A DNA stretch of 64,000 bases from Ceratopteris richardii. Its lineage: Eukaryota; Streptophyta; Polypodiopsida; Polypodiales; Pteridaceae. The position numbers and the translations under genes are program-made. The stretch is from contig CM035435.1 in assembly GCA_020310875.1 (NCBI GenBank), positions 72,689,492-72,753,491 on the forward strand. Reading direction: 5' to 3'. Below the pieces are notes generated by a model that saw only the letters and a program-made list of their open reading frames with translations, was not told the origin of the DNA and did no database searches. Positions 26,446 to 37,886 of the stretch are shown here, in pieces (positions within the stretch are counted from its first letter, which is position 1; the number at the start of each line of letters is the position of its first letter).

Positions 26446-26945
26446 TTTTTTTTTTGCCCCTTTTTTCAAAAAAAAATTCCTAGTTTTTTTTTCTGAAAAA
26501 AATCGCCAAGGGGGGCCTTTTTTTTTGAAAAAATCCAAAAAATAGAGAAAATTATAGAAAAAATCCAAAAAAATGCAAAAAAATTCTCAAAAAATTCCCT
26601 ACAGGTCTAGGCAAATTTCCTAGCTCAAAACCATAGAGATCTTTCTTTATTCCTCTAATTTTGCAAGAAAATGACACTTGAAAAGGATGAAAAATGCTAG
26701 AAAAATTCTAAAAGAAAGGCTTGAAAAATTCCCAAAAATTTCCAGAAATTTTCAAAATTTGTACCTATGCAGAGGGCTATGAAATGGTTGCTAGATTTGC
26801 TAAAACTCAAGAAACAAGCATAAAAACCGGATAAAAACTACTAAAAAACTTGAACAAAAATGACATGAGAAGGCTATGTACAACCTGGAGAAATTTTGCA
26901 GGTTCCAGGTGATCCATAAATCTTCACTTTTGTTGATGATAGGCC
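26128..26945. other. G3 low-complexity region: (TA)n, A-rich, (GA)n
   Basis: A TA run (26135-26172), A-rich spacer, G-runs (26330-26368), about 73 bases of GA (26369-26441), then AAAATT-rich DNA to about 26945. No frame is supported. RT would be expected here in an autonomous element, and it is absent. Confidence 0.8.
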
Positions 26946-27644
26946 TTAAGCCTTGATATGTTGACTCAGAAAAACTCCTCCATAAACTCCAATTGTACTG
27001 CACTTCATTGGTTTTGTCTTTTTATTGGGCACACTGGTCATCTGATAGGGGTACCCTAAATCCTTCAGTAAAAGATTGTCTCCTCCATACTGCAACTTGT
27101 GTATCTTTGTGTCAGCAACTTTATAGCTTAATCTGGAAAATTTCATTTTCACTATTCCATCTTCTTCATCAAATGGAACCCTCTGTTTCCCAAGACTTGC
27201 AGGTACTCCTTCCACGTTCTTGTAAAGCCCTGCACTTGCTATCATTAAAATTGACATAACAGATGATATCCATACTAGTATCCATAAAAAAGTGGCCATT
27301 GACATATGATTTGAAGTAACTTCATCACTGCGATGGCCTTTGACTGAGACTCCACTCAAATCAATAACCTGAATGATGTCCTCTTTTTCTTCATATGTTT
27401 CCTCTCTACTTGAGTCTGGAAAAATTCCATAGCAAGAGGATAGGTCTTCTGCATGGAGCCAAGCCAACATGTTTTCCTCTTCATATAAATTTGCTTCCTC
27501 AAATAGATGTGCTTCTGGGTTGTCCAACAATTCTTCTTCCATACAAATACCAATTGTCTGCATCATGCTGGTATGTCTCTGATTGTCTGAACCTTCTTCT
27601 AAAATTATCTGCTGCAACTCTTTTCCCTCTTGCTTTACCCACAT
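26946..27644 (-). pseudogene. G3 post-protease ORF with a hydrophobic segment
   Basis: An open minus-strand frame of 232 codons begins in the protease tail (MWVKQEGKELQQI is the expected continuation of a gypsy protease ending). It has an acidic middle part (EEELLDNPEAHLFEEANLYE) and one strongly hydrophobic stretch, ATFLWILVWISSVMSILMIA (about 27290-27230), that could be a membrane helix. The rest is not recognised. It may be just the protease-RT linker of an ancestral element; an envelope-like role is a guess with no other support. Confidence 0.6.
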
Positions 27645-28048
27645 TGTGTCCTTGCCCTAGTCATGCAACACATTGGCATGCCGTAACCAAGGTCTCCCAA
27701 TTAACAGGGGGAAACTTCCTTCTACCCGTGGCAGCCTTAAAACAACAAAATCCAAGTTAAAGATGGTACCTTGTATCTAGGGACCACTCCCATAGGCTTT
27801 ACTATGCTGTGGTGTGCCAATGTTACAGTGAAGTTGGCAGGTCTTAATGGGTGCAGTCCAATCTTTTTCATGGTATATTCATGCATCAAGTTAATGCCAG
27901 AACCACCATCCACAATAACTCCTTGAAACTCATGACCTTCGATAGATATTGTTAGCTGAGGGCTCTTATAATCTGTGAGGTGTGCCTCCCCTAGAATTTT
28001 ATCCTTATGCATAACAGCAGCCTTTGCCACTAAACTTGTGGTGGACAC
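27645..28048 (-). pseudogene. G3 retropepsin-like protease
   Basis: The minus-strand frame holds VIVDGGSGINLM (about 27920), the retropepsin active-site loop with DGG in place of the usual DTG or DSG, and, after a frame break near 27740, the C-terminal motif PLLIGRPWLRHANVLHD (about 27715-27665). Both are standard in plant gypsy proteases. A stop in the C-terminal part (TAG after LHD) suggests decay. Confidence 0.75.
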
Positions 28049-28060
28049 CTCATCAATTAA

Positions 28061-28887
28061 CTACAAGACTTCTGACCTGAATTTCCCATCCATTTTTATT
28101 AAATGATAAATACTAACCTCCTTTTTCATGGACTTGAGTAGTCTGGAAGCTTCTGATTCCTTAAGAGCATGGGCTCCTATTGACTTATCAAACTCCTCAT
28201 GAGCCCTGTTGAATGCATGTCCAATGGCATCACTGGTACCTATGAAATTTTCTTTTTGCCTTGTATCTGCACATGTGGTGGCTTTGTCTTCAGATGCAAC
28301 CTTGTCTTTGTTCAATCCATTAATCATTGATTCTTGACCTATTTGCACTTGAGCTTTCCCCTTGCTTCTTGTCTGCATTGTAAAAGATTCAATTTCTTCT
28401 AACTGCACCACCCTAGTAGATGGTGATGGCACCCTGGCTTGATCTACCATCTCTTCTTTGCACATAGAAATCATTTGAATGTGGGGCCCAAATGAAGGTG
28501 CTTGGTTCTTAGGACAACAATTAATATAGTGGTCTCTAGCCTCTGGCCACTTCCTCCAAGGAGGGGCATTTTCTGGTAGCGTGCATCTACTTTGATAATG
28601 CCCACATTCTCCACACCAAAGTCCACTCTTGATGCCACCCCCTTCGAGTTCCTACAACTCCTGTCGCAACTGAGCCAATTCTTCTGCTTGGGCCTCCTCC
28701 TCCTTTTGGAGTTTTAATGCCTCAATCTCCCTCCTCAACTAAGTAACACATTCTCCTCCTCTTTATGGGGCTTATTCCTTTTTAAGCCCTCTAGCTCCTT
28801 CCTTAGCTAGATTACTGGATCCTCCATTTTTGTAGAATATGGTGGTTGAGAAGAAATTGCTCCATACTATTGCCGTATCTGCTCCAA
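28061..28887 (-). pseudogene. G3 gag-protease linker with a decayed knuckle
   Basis: Minus-strand frame 28474-28061 (acidic and basic linker, no known domain) and, upstream, a cysteine cluster near 28600 (CGECGHYQSRC-like reading, C-x2-C-x4-H class) that looks like a gag zinc knuckle. Coiled, glutamate-rich coding text lies at 28650-28800. Stops separate it from gag. Confidence 0.5.
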
Positions 28888-29403
28888 TCATGTAGTTGTG
28901 TTGATGAACTCCTCTATGGAGGCTGTGGGTAACACTAATTCCTTGATTTTACATTGTGTGGTTACTAGAAGTGGCTTAGCTAACCATTTCTTAACAAAAA
29001 AATCATGTGGAGGATCTGGTAACTTATCCATTAGTGCCTTGGCCCTAGTTACAAACTCTGGAAATTTTTCGCCTGGAGCCAGTCTCAAGTTTTCTAATTC
29101 CTCTATGATGATCTCTGCAGTATTTCCATGCTGGAATTGAGTTTTGAATGCATCTTTCATTAAGTCCCTAGTTGTAAAATGGTTCTCAATAAACTGGCTG
29201 AACCATTTATCTACTAATCCTTCTAATGTGGCAGGGAAGAGTATCAAAAAGGCATCCTCTCTTCCCATTACGCCTCTAGTTTTGCATAGTGCTAAAAACC
29301 TTCTGATATGCTCGTCCGGATCTTCTTGAGCTAGGCCTTTGAAAGAAGGAAATTTTATATTTAATCTTAATATTAGGGTTTCCAAGTCTACCTGACCAGC
29401 CAT
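28888..29403 (-). pseudogene. G3 gag
   Basis: The minus-strand frame starts MAGQVDLETLILRLNIKFPS and includes the Retrotrans_gag core: FKGLAQEDPDEHIRRFLALC, LFPATLEGLVDKWFSQF and FKTQFQHGN. The start codon lies about 250 bases inside the primer-binding site, as expected for a gag start. The frame is open for 171 codons and then stops at 28888, with the knuckle region in another frame. Confidence 0.85.
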
Positions 29404-29651
29404 GCTCTTTACTGATGAAGTTGACGAAAGTGGACTAGATGATCTTCTAACAGGCCTTCCTTCTTGTTTGCTTGTAGGTGACCCTCAATGTTTGGGACCA
29501 AGTTGCAGTCATGAGCTGTTCATAGTCCTCTTAGTATGAGACAATTGATAAGAAGATGTACCTCTTAGCCCAATGAAGTAGTAATGTCGGCACTTGAATA
29601 GTGCTTCTCCACACTGCAATATGTCTTCTCCTATGCTCAAATCTCCTTGGT

Positions 29652-29669
29652 GTCCCACCGGGTGTGCCA
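29652..29669 (-). promoter_or_regulatory. Primer-binding site of G3
   Basis: On the minus strand this reads TGGCACACCCGGTGGGAC, five bases inside the right-hand LTR. It is a common plant gypsy primer site and fixes the minus orientation. Confidence 0.8.
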
Positions 29670-29674
29670 AATTT

Positions 29675-30694
29675 TGTTGGGGGTTTCTTGGAAAAGAAGG
29701 GATTTGAGTGTTTGTAGGAGAAAAGGGAAAGACAAGAATAAAGATACACACTGGAAGCCTCTGTCGATTGATTATAATAAGACAAATACAATGGTGATGC
29801 ACAATACAATCCAATGCTTCAGTGCAAAATCCCACAGAGTGCTCAATTAAAAAATACCAAATACTCAAGGTCTTTTTGTTCCCGGCCTCCTCTGCACCAG
29901 ACCTCCACCTTCTCAAAGCTTGCACTTGTACACACCTTGCACCAAGCTTCCAATAAGAGGGAGGGATGGACACCTTTTATCAGCATGCGCACACTGCAAT
30001 GAGACCTTGGGATCCTTGGGGGACTAGCTTAGCACTTCGTTGCACCCTTCTTAGTCACTCTTCATGCACACCTTGCACTTCACTTCTCTGCGTCGCACAC
30101 TGTGTGTCTCTTGCACTTCTCTCTCTTCCTAACTTAGACTATGCTCACCTTGCTTAGTCTTTCTTACACTTGCTTAGTTTTGAGGGTCGATTCACATACA
30201 CTCCTAACTGCAAGAGTATCTTGGTGCTCACTTTGATGTCCCAAGATTGTCTTCAAAAGTGGGTAGCAAACGAATCCCTGTTTTGTCTTGTAGTGACTTT
30301 AAACTAAAACAAAAAAAAATTAATTGGGGGCCCATACTTTGACTTCTGCGTACATTGCCGCTTCACATACCTTCAGATTTTTGCCTTTTTAATTCTTCAC
30401 TTGTGCACATAAGGGAGGGTTCACCTGAACCTTCCAAAACACTTTAAAAACACTTTGAACTTTAGAGAAATTAGAGAAATACCTGTGCAACCTGCAACCA
30501 ACTTTCTCCAATTTACCCTTTGTGGACAATTAATTGTGCACTACCTGTGCACTTTGACACTTGAACTTCGAACACTTTGACTTCACCCATGTTGATTTTG
30601 ACCTTGATCCATTGACTTTGATCGATTTGACTTTGACTATAGTTGACTTTGAATACAGTTGACTTTCACCATTATGACTTTTATGGGCTCAACA
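29675..30694 (-). repeat. 5' LTR of G3
   Basis: A 1020-bp partner of the LTR at 19308, forward ends TGTTGGGGGTTTCTTGG and TATGGGCTCAACA. Confidence 0.85.
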
Positions 30695-32110
30695 GTTAGT
30701 GAGACTAAGAGCCTAGCTAAGAAAAGGTTAAGAGCTTGGAAGGATAGTAGAGAGAATGAAAAGGCAATGGGCAAAGAAGATGAGCAAAATTGAGGAAAGC
30801 TTGAGAGAAACAAAAGCCAAGATAATTGAACTCACATCTCAAACTCACTCTCACATTTCTCCACCACCACCATTCCCATCTCCCTCTAATCCACCACCTT
30901 CCAACCCACCTCACACAATTCCACCACCCCCTAGAGTAGGATCAGTCTTAGCAGATCCCACTCCTGAGGACCTAGATATGATGCTTAAAGCATATCAGGC
31001 TAGAATCCAAGAAGGTCCAAATGTGATAGATCATGCAAAATGTTACCCTAGAACTGACCTAGAGATAGAAAGAACCAAGCTTTGTGCAAAGATGGTGGAA
31101 TTGGCTCAAACCATGTTTGAAGCCAATTGCCTTTTCAACTACTCTAGTTCAACTAAGACATAGTTGCACCTTGATGGACTGTTAGAAAGATTGGAAAGCT
31201 TAATTACAAGATTTGGAAAGGAAGCCATCTCCCAAGGAAAGGACAAGGTAAATGAAAGGACAAGCCTTCCTCCCCAGGAAGCCTATGTGCCTGATTCCAT
31301 AGAGCCCGACACATCTTCGTCTATGAATCGATATTCCCAAGAATTTCTAAGAGAGATCCAAGAAGAGAAGTGGGCTAAAGAAAGTGAAGTTCCTCCTCAC
31401 ATTGGACTTGTGGATGACTTACATGAACAATTCCCACAAGACATTCCCTCCATCTATGGAGAACAGGAGGATGCCCCATCAAGTGAACGGTTAGACTTCA
31501 AATCTAATTCCTTGCAAGAATTGCCTCATTTCACTAGCCCATGGGAAGGAAAGTCCACATGTATAAGGGCACCCACAGTCCTGGTAAGAAAGGAAAACTC
31601 AGTCATACCTAGGAACACGAAGGTACTGAAGAACACTAAAGTGCAGTGCAACCTCACTTTAGAAGCACTACTCAAGGTTAAACTAGAATTGTGGAAACAT
31701 GTAGCCAATCAAGTGCCAGAGGTAGCAAAACCTTGTTCCCAGGTAGGATCTCATAGAATAGTGCCAAAAATACCTTTGGAAAAGATAGGAGACATGAGTG
31801 AAGGAGAAGAAGGAAACACCTATCTTCCCATTACCCATCAAGGTTACACCACCAAGGCAATTTTGGACTCAGGTGCAGGATTTGCAATTGCTACAACTCC
31901 TCTATGGAAGCGTTGGGGCAAGCCAGCACTCAGGCCAATGAGAATGAAATTGCAGATGGCCGATGGTCACATAGAAAGAACCTTAGGACTCCTAGAAGAA
32001 ATAACTCACTACCTATGGCGTAGAGTTCGAACACACTTTTGCCATATGTGACTTTAGCAAAAATCAAGCCTATGAGATGATTTTGGGAAGAACATTTAGG
32101 AGACAATTGC
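30695..32110 (+). pseudogene. G2 gag-pol linker and protease
   Basis: After G3 the G2 frame resumes (SETKSLAKKRLRAWKDSREN). A proline-rich segment follows (30860-30950, SPPPPFPSPSNPPPSNPP), then a 295-codon frame (31164-32051) ending in the protease: LDSGAGFAIATTPLWKRWG at about 31866, with the DSG triad. A TAG at 31162 separates the first two parts and the protease frame stops at 32049, so the polyprotein is broken. Confidence 0.8.
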
Positions 32111-33600
32111 AAGTAGTACATGATTGAGGAACCAATTCTTTGTATTTGCAACACTTATGTGTCACAACCAAAGTCAATCTCAAGGATGAGATACCCCATA
32201 TAGAGTGGAATCCCATCCATAGAGCTACAGATGATATGGAGTGTGTGCACTCCATGGGATCCGGATCATCATGGATGCATGATGACACTCACTTGTGGAT
32301 GTGCAAGGTGGCAAAAGAAGAAGAGAAAAGAGAAAACGCTAGAGAGTTAGGTGCGAACGAAACTCATACATCAATTCAAGACCCAGCCTATGCACCTGTA
32401 GTATTTCTAGATGAAGAATTTGAACCTCATGGTTGGGCGGAAATTTTAGCAACAATGGATGTGCCCAAGAAGAATGGCAAGTTACATGTATGCATTAACT
32501 TGAAGAAAGTTAACGTAGCCACTATTAGAGATAGTTATCCGCTTCCAATCACTGAGCATCTCTTAGAAAGAGTAGCAGGCAAGGAAGTGTACAACTTCCT
32601 TGATGGATTCTCTAGCTAGAATCAAGTGTCCATAGCCCCAAAAAAATCAGCATAAGATAGCTTTTGCCACATAGTGGGGCATATTTGCTTTTCGGGTAAT
32701 GCCATTTGGTCTTGCCAATGCGCCAACTACCTTTTAGAGGTTGATATGCCATGTCTTTAAAGATTTCTTGAGGAAGAACCTAGAAGTCTATGTGGATGAC
32801 CTTTGTGCTGATTCCAACATTAGACAAACACATATTCCCAAGCTGAGATCTATCTTTGACAAATGTAGAGAATATCAAGTTTGCTTGAACATAGAAAAGT
32901 TTGTTTTCATTGTCAGGCAAGGCAATGGTGTTAAAGAATGGCATATCCATAGACGAAGAGAAGGTGCGAGCTTTTGTAGAGCTACCTAAGCCAAAGAATG
33001 TCAAGGAAGTACAAGCCTTCATGGGGCATTGTGGATATTATGGACGCTTCATTCATATGTATGCAATCATTGCAAAGCCTCTATACTACTTTTTGACTAA
33101 CTTTTGAGTGGACAGAAGAATGCAAAAACTCCTTTAATGAGCTTAAGCGATGATTGTGTTCTGCAACAATCTTGACTACAGTAGATTGGAACAAACCATT
33201 TCATGTTCATGTGGATGCATCCAATTATGCCATTGGATGTGTACTCGCATAACCTACTGGTGAAGGTAATATGGATCTCCCAATTTCCAATGCTAGTAGA
33301 CAGTTGAATGTAGCTAAATGAAATTATACCACTACCGAACAAGAAGGATTAGGCATGGTATATGTGGTAAAAAGTTTTAGACACTATTTGCTTGCAAATA
33401 AGTTTAAATTTTTTACAGACCATCAAGCACTACTATATCTAGTGATTAAACCATGCAATATTGGCGGATTAGTAAGATGGTTCCTCTTACTAATGGAATA
33501 TGACTTTGAAGTTGTGGTTAGGAAAGGTCGGAATCACCTTAGGGTAGATCACCTTTCTAGACTAACTTCTAGAGAGTTTCCTCAAGGAGTGTCAGATGAC
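32111..33600 (+). pseudogene. G2 RT and RNase H
   Basis: RT motifs: MDVPKKNGKLHVCINLKKVN (32457), DSYPLPITEHLLERVAG, YNFLDGFSS (32590), the MPFGLANAPTTF region in another frame (about 32700), and YVDDL (32790), where the usual LDD box is VDD. The thumb and tether follow (FVELPKPKNVKEVQAFMGHC, 32971). RNase H is recognisable near 33200-33440 (TDHQALLYLV). Stops at 32617 and 33105 and several frameshifts make it inactive. Confidence 0.8.
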
Positions 33601-34701
33601 CTTCCTGATGCCTACTTGTTCAATCTAGAGGTAGTGCCGGAGTGGGCTAAAAGTATAGTGCCTATTCTCACCTTTGGACCTAAACATCATGTGTTGAGAA
33701 CTAGAGACACGGAAGTAGTCAGGTCTCAGAAGTACCACATAATGGCAGGCAACATGTATAAGCACACCAATCAAGGCATACTAGCTTGCTCTGTAGACGA
33801 AGATGAGCATGCAAAATGGTTGCAATTAGCACATGTAGGTGCACTACAACAACACCATTCAAAACATAGAACCCTTCAAACTCTACAAATATTAGGGGTA
33901 TATTGGCCAACAATGGAAGCAGATGTGCACAAGTTATGCAAAGAATGCCCAATCTACAGCACTAGACCTCCAGTGGAACATGCCATGCTTTGTCGAGTGA
34001 CTTTAGTGCCAAATTGGAGTGAACCATTAGTAGCCTTTCTGAGGACAAAAACATTCCCTCAAAAGATGACTTTGGCTAAACAAAGGAGCTTAGAACAGGA
34101 GGCACTAGACCACTCACTCATTGGAGATAATTTATATAAGCGTGGTAAAGATGGTTACCTAAGAATGTGTGTCCATGAGAGTGAATATCTTAAGATATTG
34201 GAAACTGCTCACCAAGGTGTAGTAGGAGGATACTTTGGACTAGACCGTGTAATTAAGGCAATCCTATTTGCAGGATTGTGGTGGCCCACTCTTCACATGG
34301 ATGCACATACATATGTGAAGCGATTTGATCTTTGTCAGCGAACTCAATATCCGATATGTAAGGACGAGATGCCATTGAAACCCATGATGGGTGGACGTGC
34401 ATTCTCTAAGTGGGGATTAGACTTTGTTGGCCCTATTAATCCCCCAGCTAAGGGTTCACATGTTGAATACATCATTGTTGCCACAGACTATCTAACCAAG
34501 TGGGTAGAAGTGAAGGCCACAACAAAGAACAATGCTCAAACACATGCTAATTTCTTATTTGAGAATGTGTTCACTAGATATGGGTCACCAATAGCGCTAG
34601 TAAGTGATAGAGGCACTCACTTCTTGAATGAAGTCATACAAAATCTTCTCCAAGAGTTTTTAGTGATACACAAGAAGTCTGCCCCTATCATCCACAAGCT
34701 A
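33601..34701 (+). pseudogene. G2 integrase with two zinc-module-like segments
   Basis: An open plus-strand frame of more than 400 codons. A first H2C2-like module (LAHVGALQQHH to CKECP, 33828-33950) is followed by a second, decayed one (AHQGVVGGYFG to RFDLCQ, 34207-34340) that has lost a histidine and a cysteine. The core has WGLDFVGPINPP (34412), ATDYLTKWVE and SDRGTHFLNEVI (34600). The catalytic Glu region and the C-terminus are removed by the LTR at 34702. Confidence 0.8.
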
Positions 34702-34890
34702 TGTTGGGGATGTAAGGGTCATGTGACCTTACCCCCATATTCATATATACATCATATATAGAGCATTACCTCAAAAGAGATCATTATGTGGGTTTCGAGG
34801 CTCCCATGCATCTGTGCGCGTCTCTCCTCTTCTCTCTCTCTCCCTCCGTCTCCTCCTTCCTCCTCTTGTTCTATACACCAAAGCCCTTCA
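34702..34890 (+). repeat. 5' LTR of Copia-F
   Basis: A 189-bp LTR, TGTTGGGGATGTAAGG to AAGCCCTTCA, inserted in the G2 integrase and followed by a primer-binding site. It contains a TC-rich tract (34828-34865). Confidence 0.75.
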
Positions 34891-34891
34891 T

Positions 34892-34903
34892 TGGTATCAG
34901 AGC
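34892..34903 (+). promoter_or_regulatory. Primer-binding site of Copia-F
   Basis: TGGTATCAGAGC, one base after the LTR; initiator-Met type. Confidence 0.85.
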
Positions 34904-36450
34904 ATGTTGAATTCTTGTGTGCAAGAAGCTTCAATGAAAGCTTATGTCATAAGAGGTGAAAGTGCAGGTCGGCATCTCTCCATAGCAGTTCAATTTTTTT
35001 CGGCCATAAATCGAGCTAAGAAGCTCGGATTGATGCGTTTTAAAGTTCTATGCATAGCGGAGATAAAGTGTTACAATTTTGCAGAAGAGCATAGAACTTG
35101 GTTTGGACTTTTAGAGTGCCAAAATTTTAAAAAACGCACACTCATGTAGAAGACAAATCTACATTCACTTGGACAATAGGTCAGTGTTTTGGCTATAAAT
35201 TGAGTTTTACAAATTGGAATGAGATGATCCAACTTGCTACGTATAGCTTGAAATAGCCTCTACAACTTTGTAGAAGAACACAAATCGGAATTCGGAGCCC
35301 AAGGTTTCTGAAACAGCAAAATACAGAGCAGTAGTGTTGCAAGTGAAGGTGAAATTGATAGGTGATGCTTGTTTTGCATATACCTTGAGCTACACATCCC
35401 CAATTCAGGTGTTGTTTATCTTGTTACGTAGCCAAGAATGAGATCTTGAAGTTTTTTGAAGAGAAAAAGTTCAGATTTAGAGGTTATCACCTCTGAAACA
35501 GCAAAACACAGAGTAGCATATTTTCATCATGAGAACCCTAATTGCTCTTGGATGTTGAATTTGGTTTGGAGCTTCTTCTAGAGAGAATTTTTGGTGTGCA
35601 AGCTCTCATTCTTATAGCTTGAAGGCATTATCCATGTATGATCACTGTGGTAACTCCTCCATATGAGAGTAGAGCATAATCTTGTCATGTGTTTGGCATG
35701 TGAGATGACATTGTGGTATACTCTTTTTGAGGTTTATGTCATCATAATTTTGATCATGGCTGTATAGTGGCATTGTGGTTTATATCTTGCTTATGCCACT
35801 TGGTTATGGATTTACTTGCCAATTGCACATAGTTTTATGAGAATTGATTTTAGATCTTGGTTGGTACTTGTATCTTTGTTTTCTTTGCAGGTACATGATC
35901 TAGATTGGAGCCTCAGTTGCACACTTATTTGTCACCTTGATTGACTATTCTATTAGCATATGTTCATTGATTTGATACTGTAGATGGTGATTTCCACATG
36001 GTTTATTTGATTCAGAGTCCATTTTACAGAGGAGATGTTGCCAAAATTTTGACACCTTTTATGCTAGAAGAGAGCTCTAGTGGATGTTGAAGCTTGTGTG
36101 ATAGCTTTGGATCATTGATTATCTCACTTGTTCACACATTGTTCGTGACAGGTTGGACCATTTTGCAAGATTTATTCTTGAGTGGGAGGTGTATCGCCAT
36201 TGTATTGGCATATATTGCCATTTGTTTGTGGGCATATGTATTTGCCATTATCCTTGATTGGATTAGTGACAAGTGGTGACAAATTACTCATTGTTCTTTT
36301 GATATTGGTTATCTTGTTTGATTGTTCAATTTATAGGAGATACTTTGTCTAAATTTTTCCAGGATTCTTTCACATCTACTTTGTCAGTTTGGAGACTTGG
36401 TGAGCAGGCTTATGCTCATGGTTTTATGTGCATGAAAATCTAGAAGCAGC
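34904..36450 (+). other. Long untranslated leader of Copia-F
   Basis: About 1.5 kb without a supported frame. Two or three diverged repeat units can be seen (near 35000-35110, 35180-35300 and 35390-35520), each with an AATTTTGCAGAAGAGCATAGA-like or ACTTTGTAGAAGAACACA-like word. Long leaders of this kind occur in large copia elements. Confidence 0.6.
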
Positions 36451-36533
36451 AATGGAAGGTTTACCTCAAGAGATTGATCCGGAGCCATTCAAATCCCTCG
36501 CTTCAGCCACCATGGATAGAAACATACAGTAGG
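36451..36533 (+). pseudogene. Copia-F gag start, truncated
   Basis: The ATG at 36451 opens MEGLPQEIDPEPFKSLASAT and stops after 27 codons at a TAG; homology is lost there. It is the expected position for gag after the leader. Confidence 0.5.
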
Positions 36534-36659
36534 CAACACCTCATGCCTATAGAAACATACATGCAAAAAATGCATCCTTCCAGATGATCAATGCCCTCCT
36601 CCTCTCTGTCTCTCCCCCTCAGGAGTGAGAATTTTTCCTTCTTTTTTTTGTTTAGTTTT

Positions 36660-37015
36660 TCTTCATGAGTTGGCCTATGTTCCAACTGGATATGACTCAT
36701 GGCCTTGACCACTCAGCCAGGTTTATTCCACCCATCTACCAACACAACATAACTCACAAAAACTATATACATGATGTATACACACATATATACGTGCTAG
36801 CCCATAGTAAAGATGGGTGCGGCTCATGGCCTTGAACACCTGGCCAAGATGGTTCCACTCATCTATTAACTTGCTATGGCACATAGCACAAAACAAATAT
36901 AAACACGTCACTGTTTAGACCTATGATGAAGCTAGCATTAGCTTGCAGTCCTGATCACCCAACCAGGATGACTCCACTTGCCTATTAACCCATCATAGCG
37001 GTGCACTGGCACACA
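36660..37015. repeat. Three diverged tandem units of about 120-130 bp
   Basis: Each unit has CTCATGGCCTTGA(C/A)CAC, then CAG(C)CAGG or GGCCAAGATGG, then CCACCCATCTA or CCACTCATCTATTAAC. The copies start near 36680, 36815 and 36935. The function is unknown. Confidence 0.65.
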
Positions 37016-37354
37016 TACATACATGCTTTTTGTTTTTGTTTTTGTTGTTTTTTTTTCTTTTTTTTCATTTTCCATGTCCTAAGAATTAGAGAGAGATAGA
37101 AAGGAGTATCTGTTCCACCCTTTTCGCACATCATGCATACACAAAAAACAAAATAACACATCCATGGAAGTTGATAGATTGATCTTTTCTTTGCCTTTAC
37201 TTCCTAGGGCATAAGAATTATATGACATAATTGATTAATCGCAAATAGGCTTACCAAACTAGATTCCTTACCTTATCTTTAAGTCCTTTCCTTGGGCATA
37301 ATGTTGTACAAACATCCTTAAAAATTCCTACCTAGTCTCGTTCACCATCAAAGA
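37016..37354. other. No gene seen
   Basis: T-rich run (37025-37070) followed by AT-rich DNA with no supported frame. Confidence 0.5.
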
Positions 37355-37662
37355 TCAACGTCCTCCAAGAGGTGAGTCAAGCTCCACTTCAAGAGCCTCA
37401 TCGTCGCTGCATATAATTAATTGGTCTACCCAAGCCCAACAAAGTTCATTTTCCTCACTAGGTATCCCTTGAGTGGTGTCATAGTAAAAATACCAGTCTT
37501 CTACATACCCAACCCAACAAAGCAAACACTCCTCGAACTATGGAAGTGGAAAGTCAATGTCAAGATCTTGGTTCAAGAAACGTACTAGCCAATGGGCCTC
37601 TTCTACGTCGTATTCCATCTTTAGGCTCTCGATAGGTATCTCCATGCTTGCTAGTGCCTGAT
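37355..37662 (-). pseudogene. Unrecognised exon with a strong splice acceptor
   Basis: On the minus strand, TATATTTTGCAG is followed by an open frame that begins QALASMEIPIESLKMEYDVE and ends ELDSPLGGR before a TGA at 37355. It has one in-frame TAG at 37538-37540. The text is acidic and aromatic and holds an internal echo (LCWVGYVEDW and LCWAWVDQLI). It may be the last exon of the minus-strand coding region at 37.9-39.0 kb. No family is recognised. Confidence 0.45.
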
Positions 37663-37886
37663 CTGCAAAATATATCACAAGATAAAATAAGGCATTTTGG
37701 TATCCTTGATCAACTATATATCACCTAGCTCCTAATGATGCTACATTACAACACACTTAGCTTATTAGTTTCTATGGTATCAGCCAATAGGAGGTGAATT
37801 GTTTGATGAAAAAAGAGAATGTCATTGTTGCTTTGCTCTCTTATCAAGCCCGATGTTTCCTATAAGATCATCCAAATCAAGAAAAA

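Noticed and set aside
26233-26568. Minus-strand frame with Ser-Leu repeats
   Set aside because: It is the GA microsatellite read in reverse, flanked by A-rich DNA.
34819-34866. Possible promoter initiator from the TC-rich tract
   Set aside because: It lies within a short LTR and could be regulatory, but nothing in the sequence separates it from a simple microsatellite.
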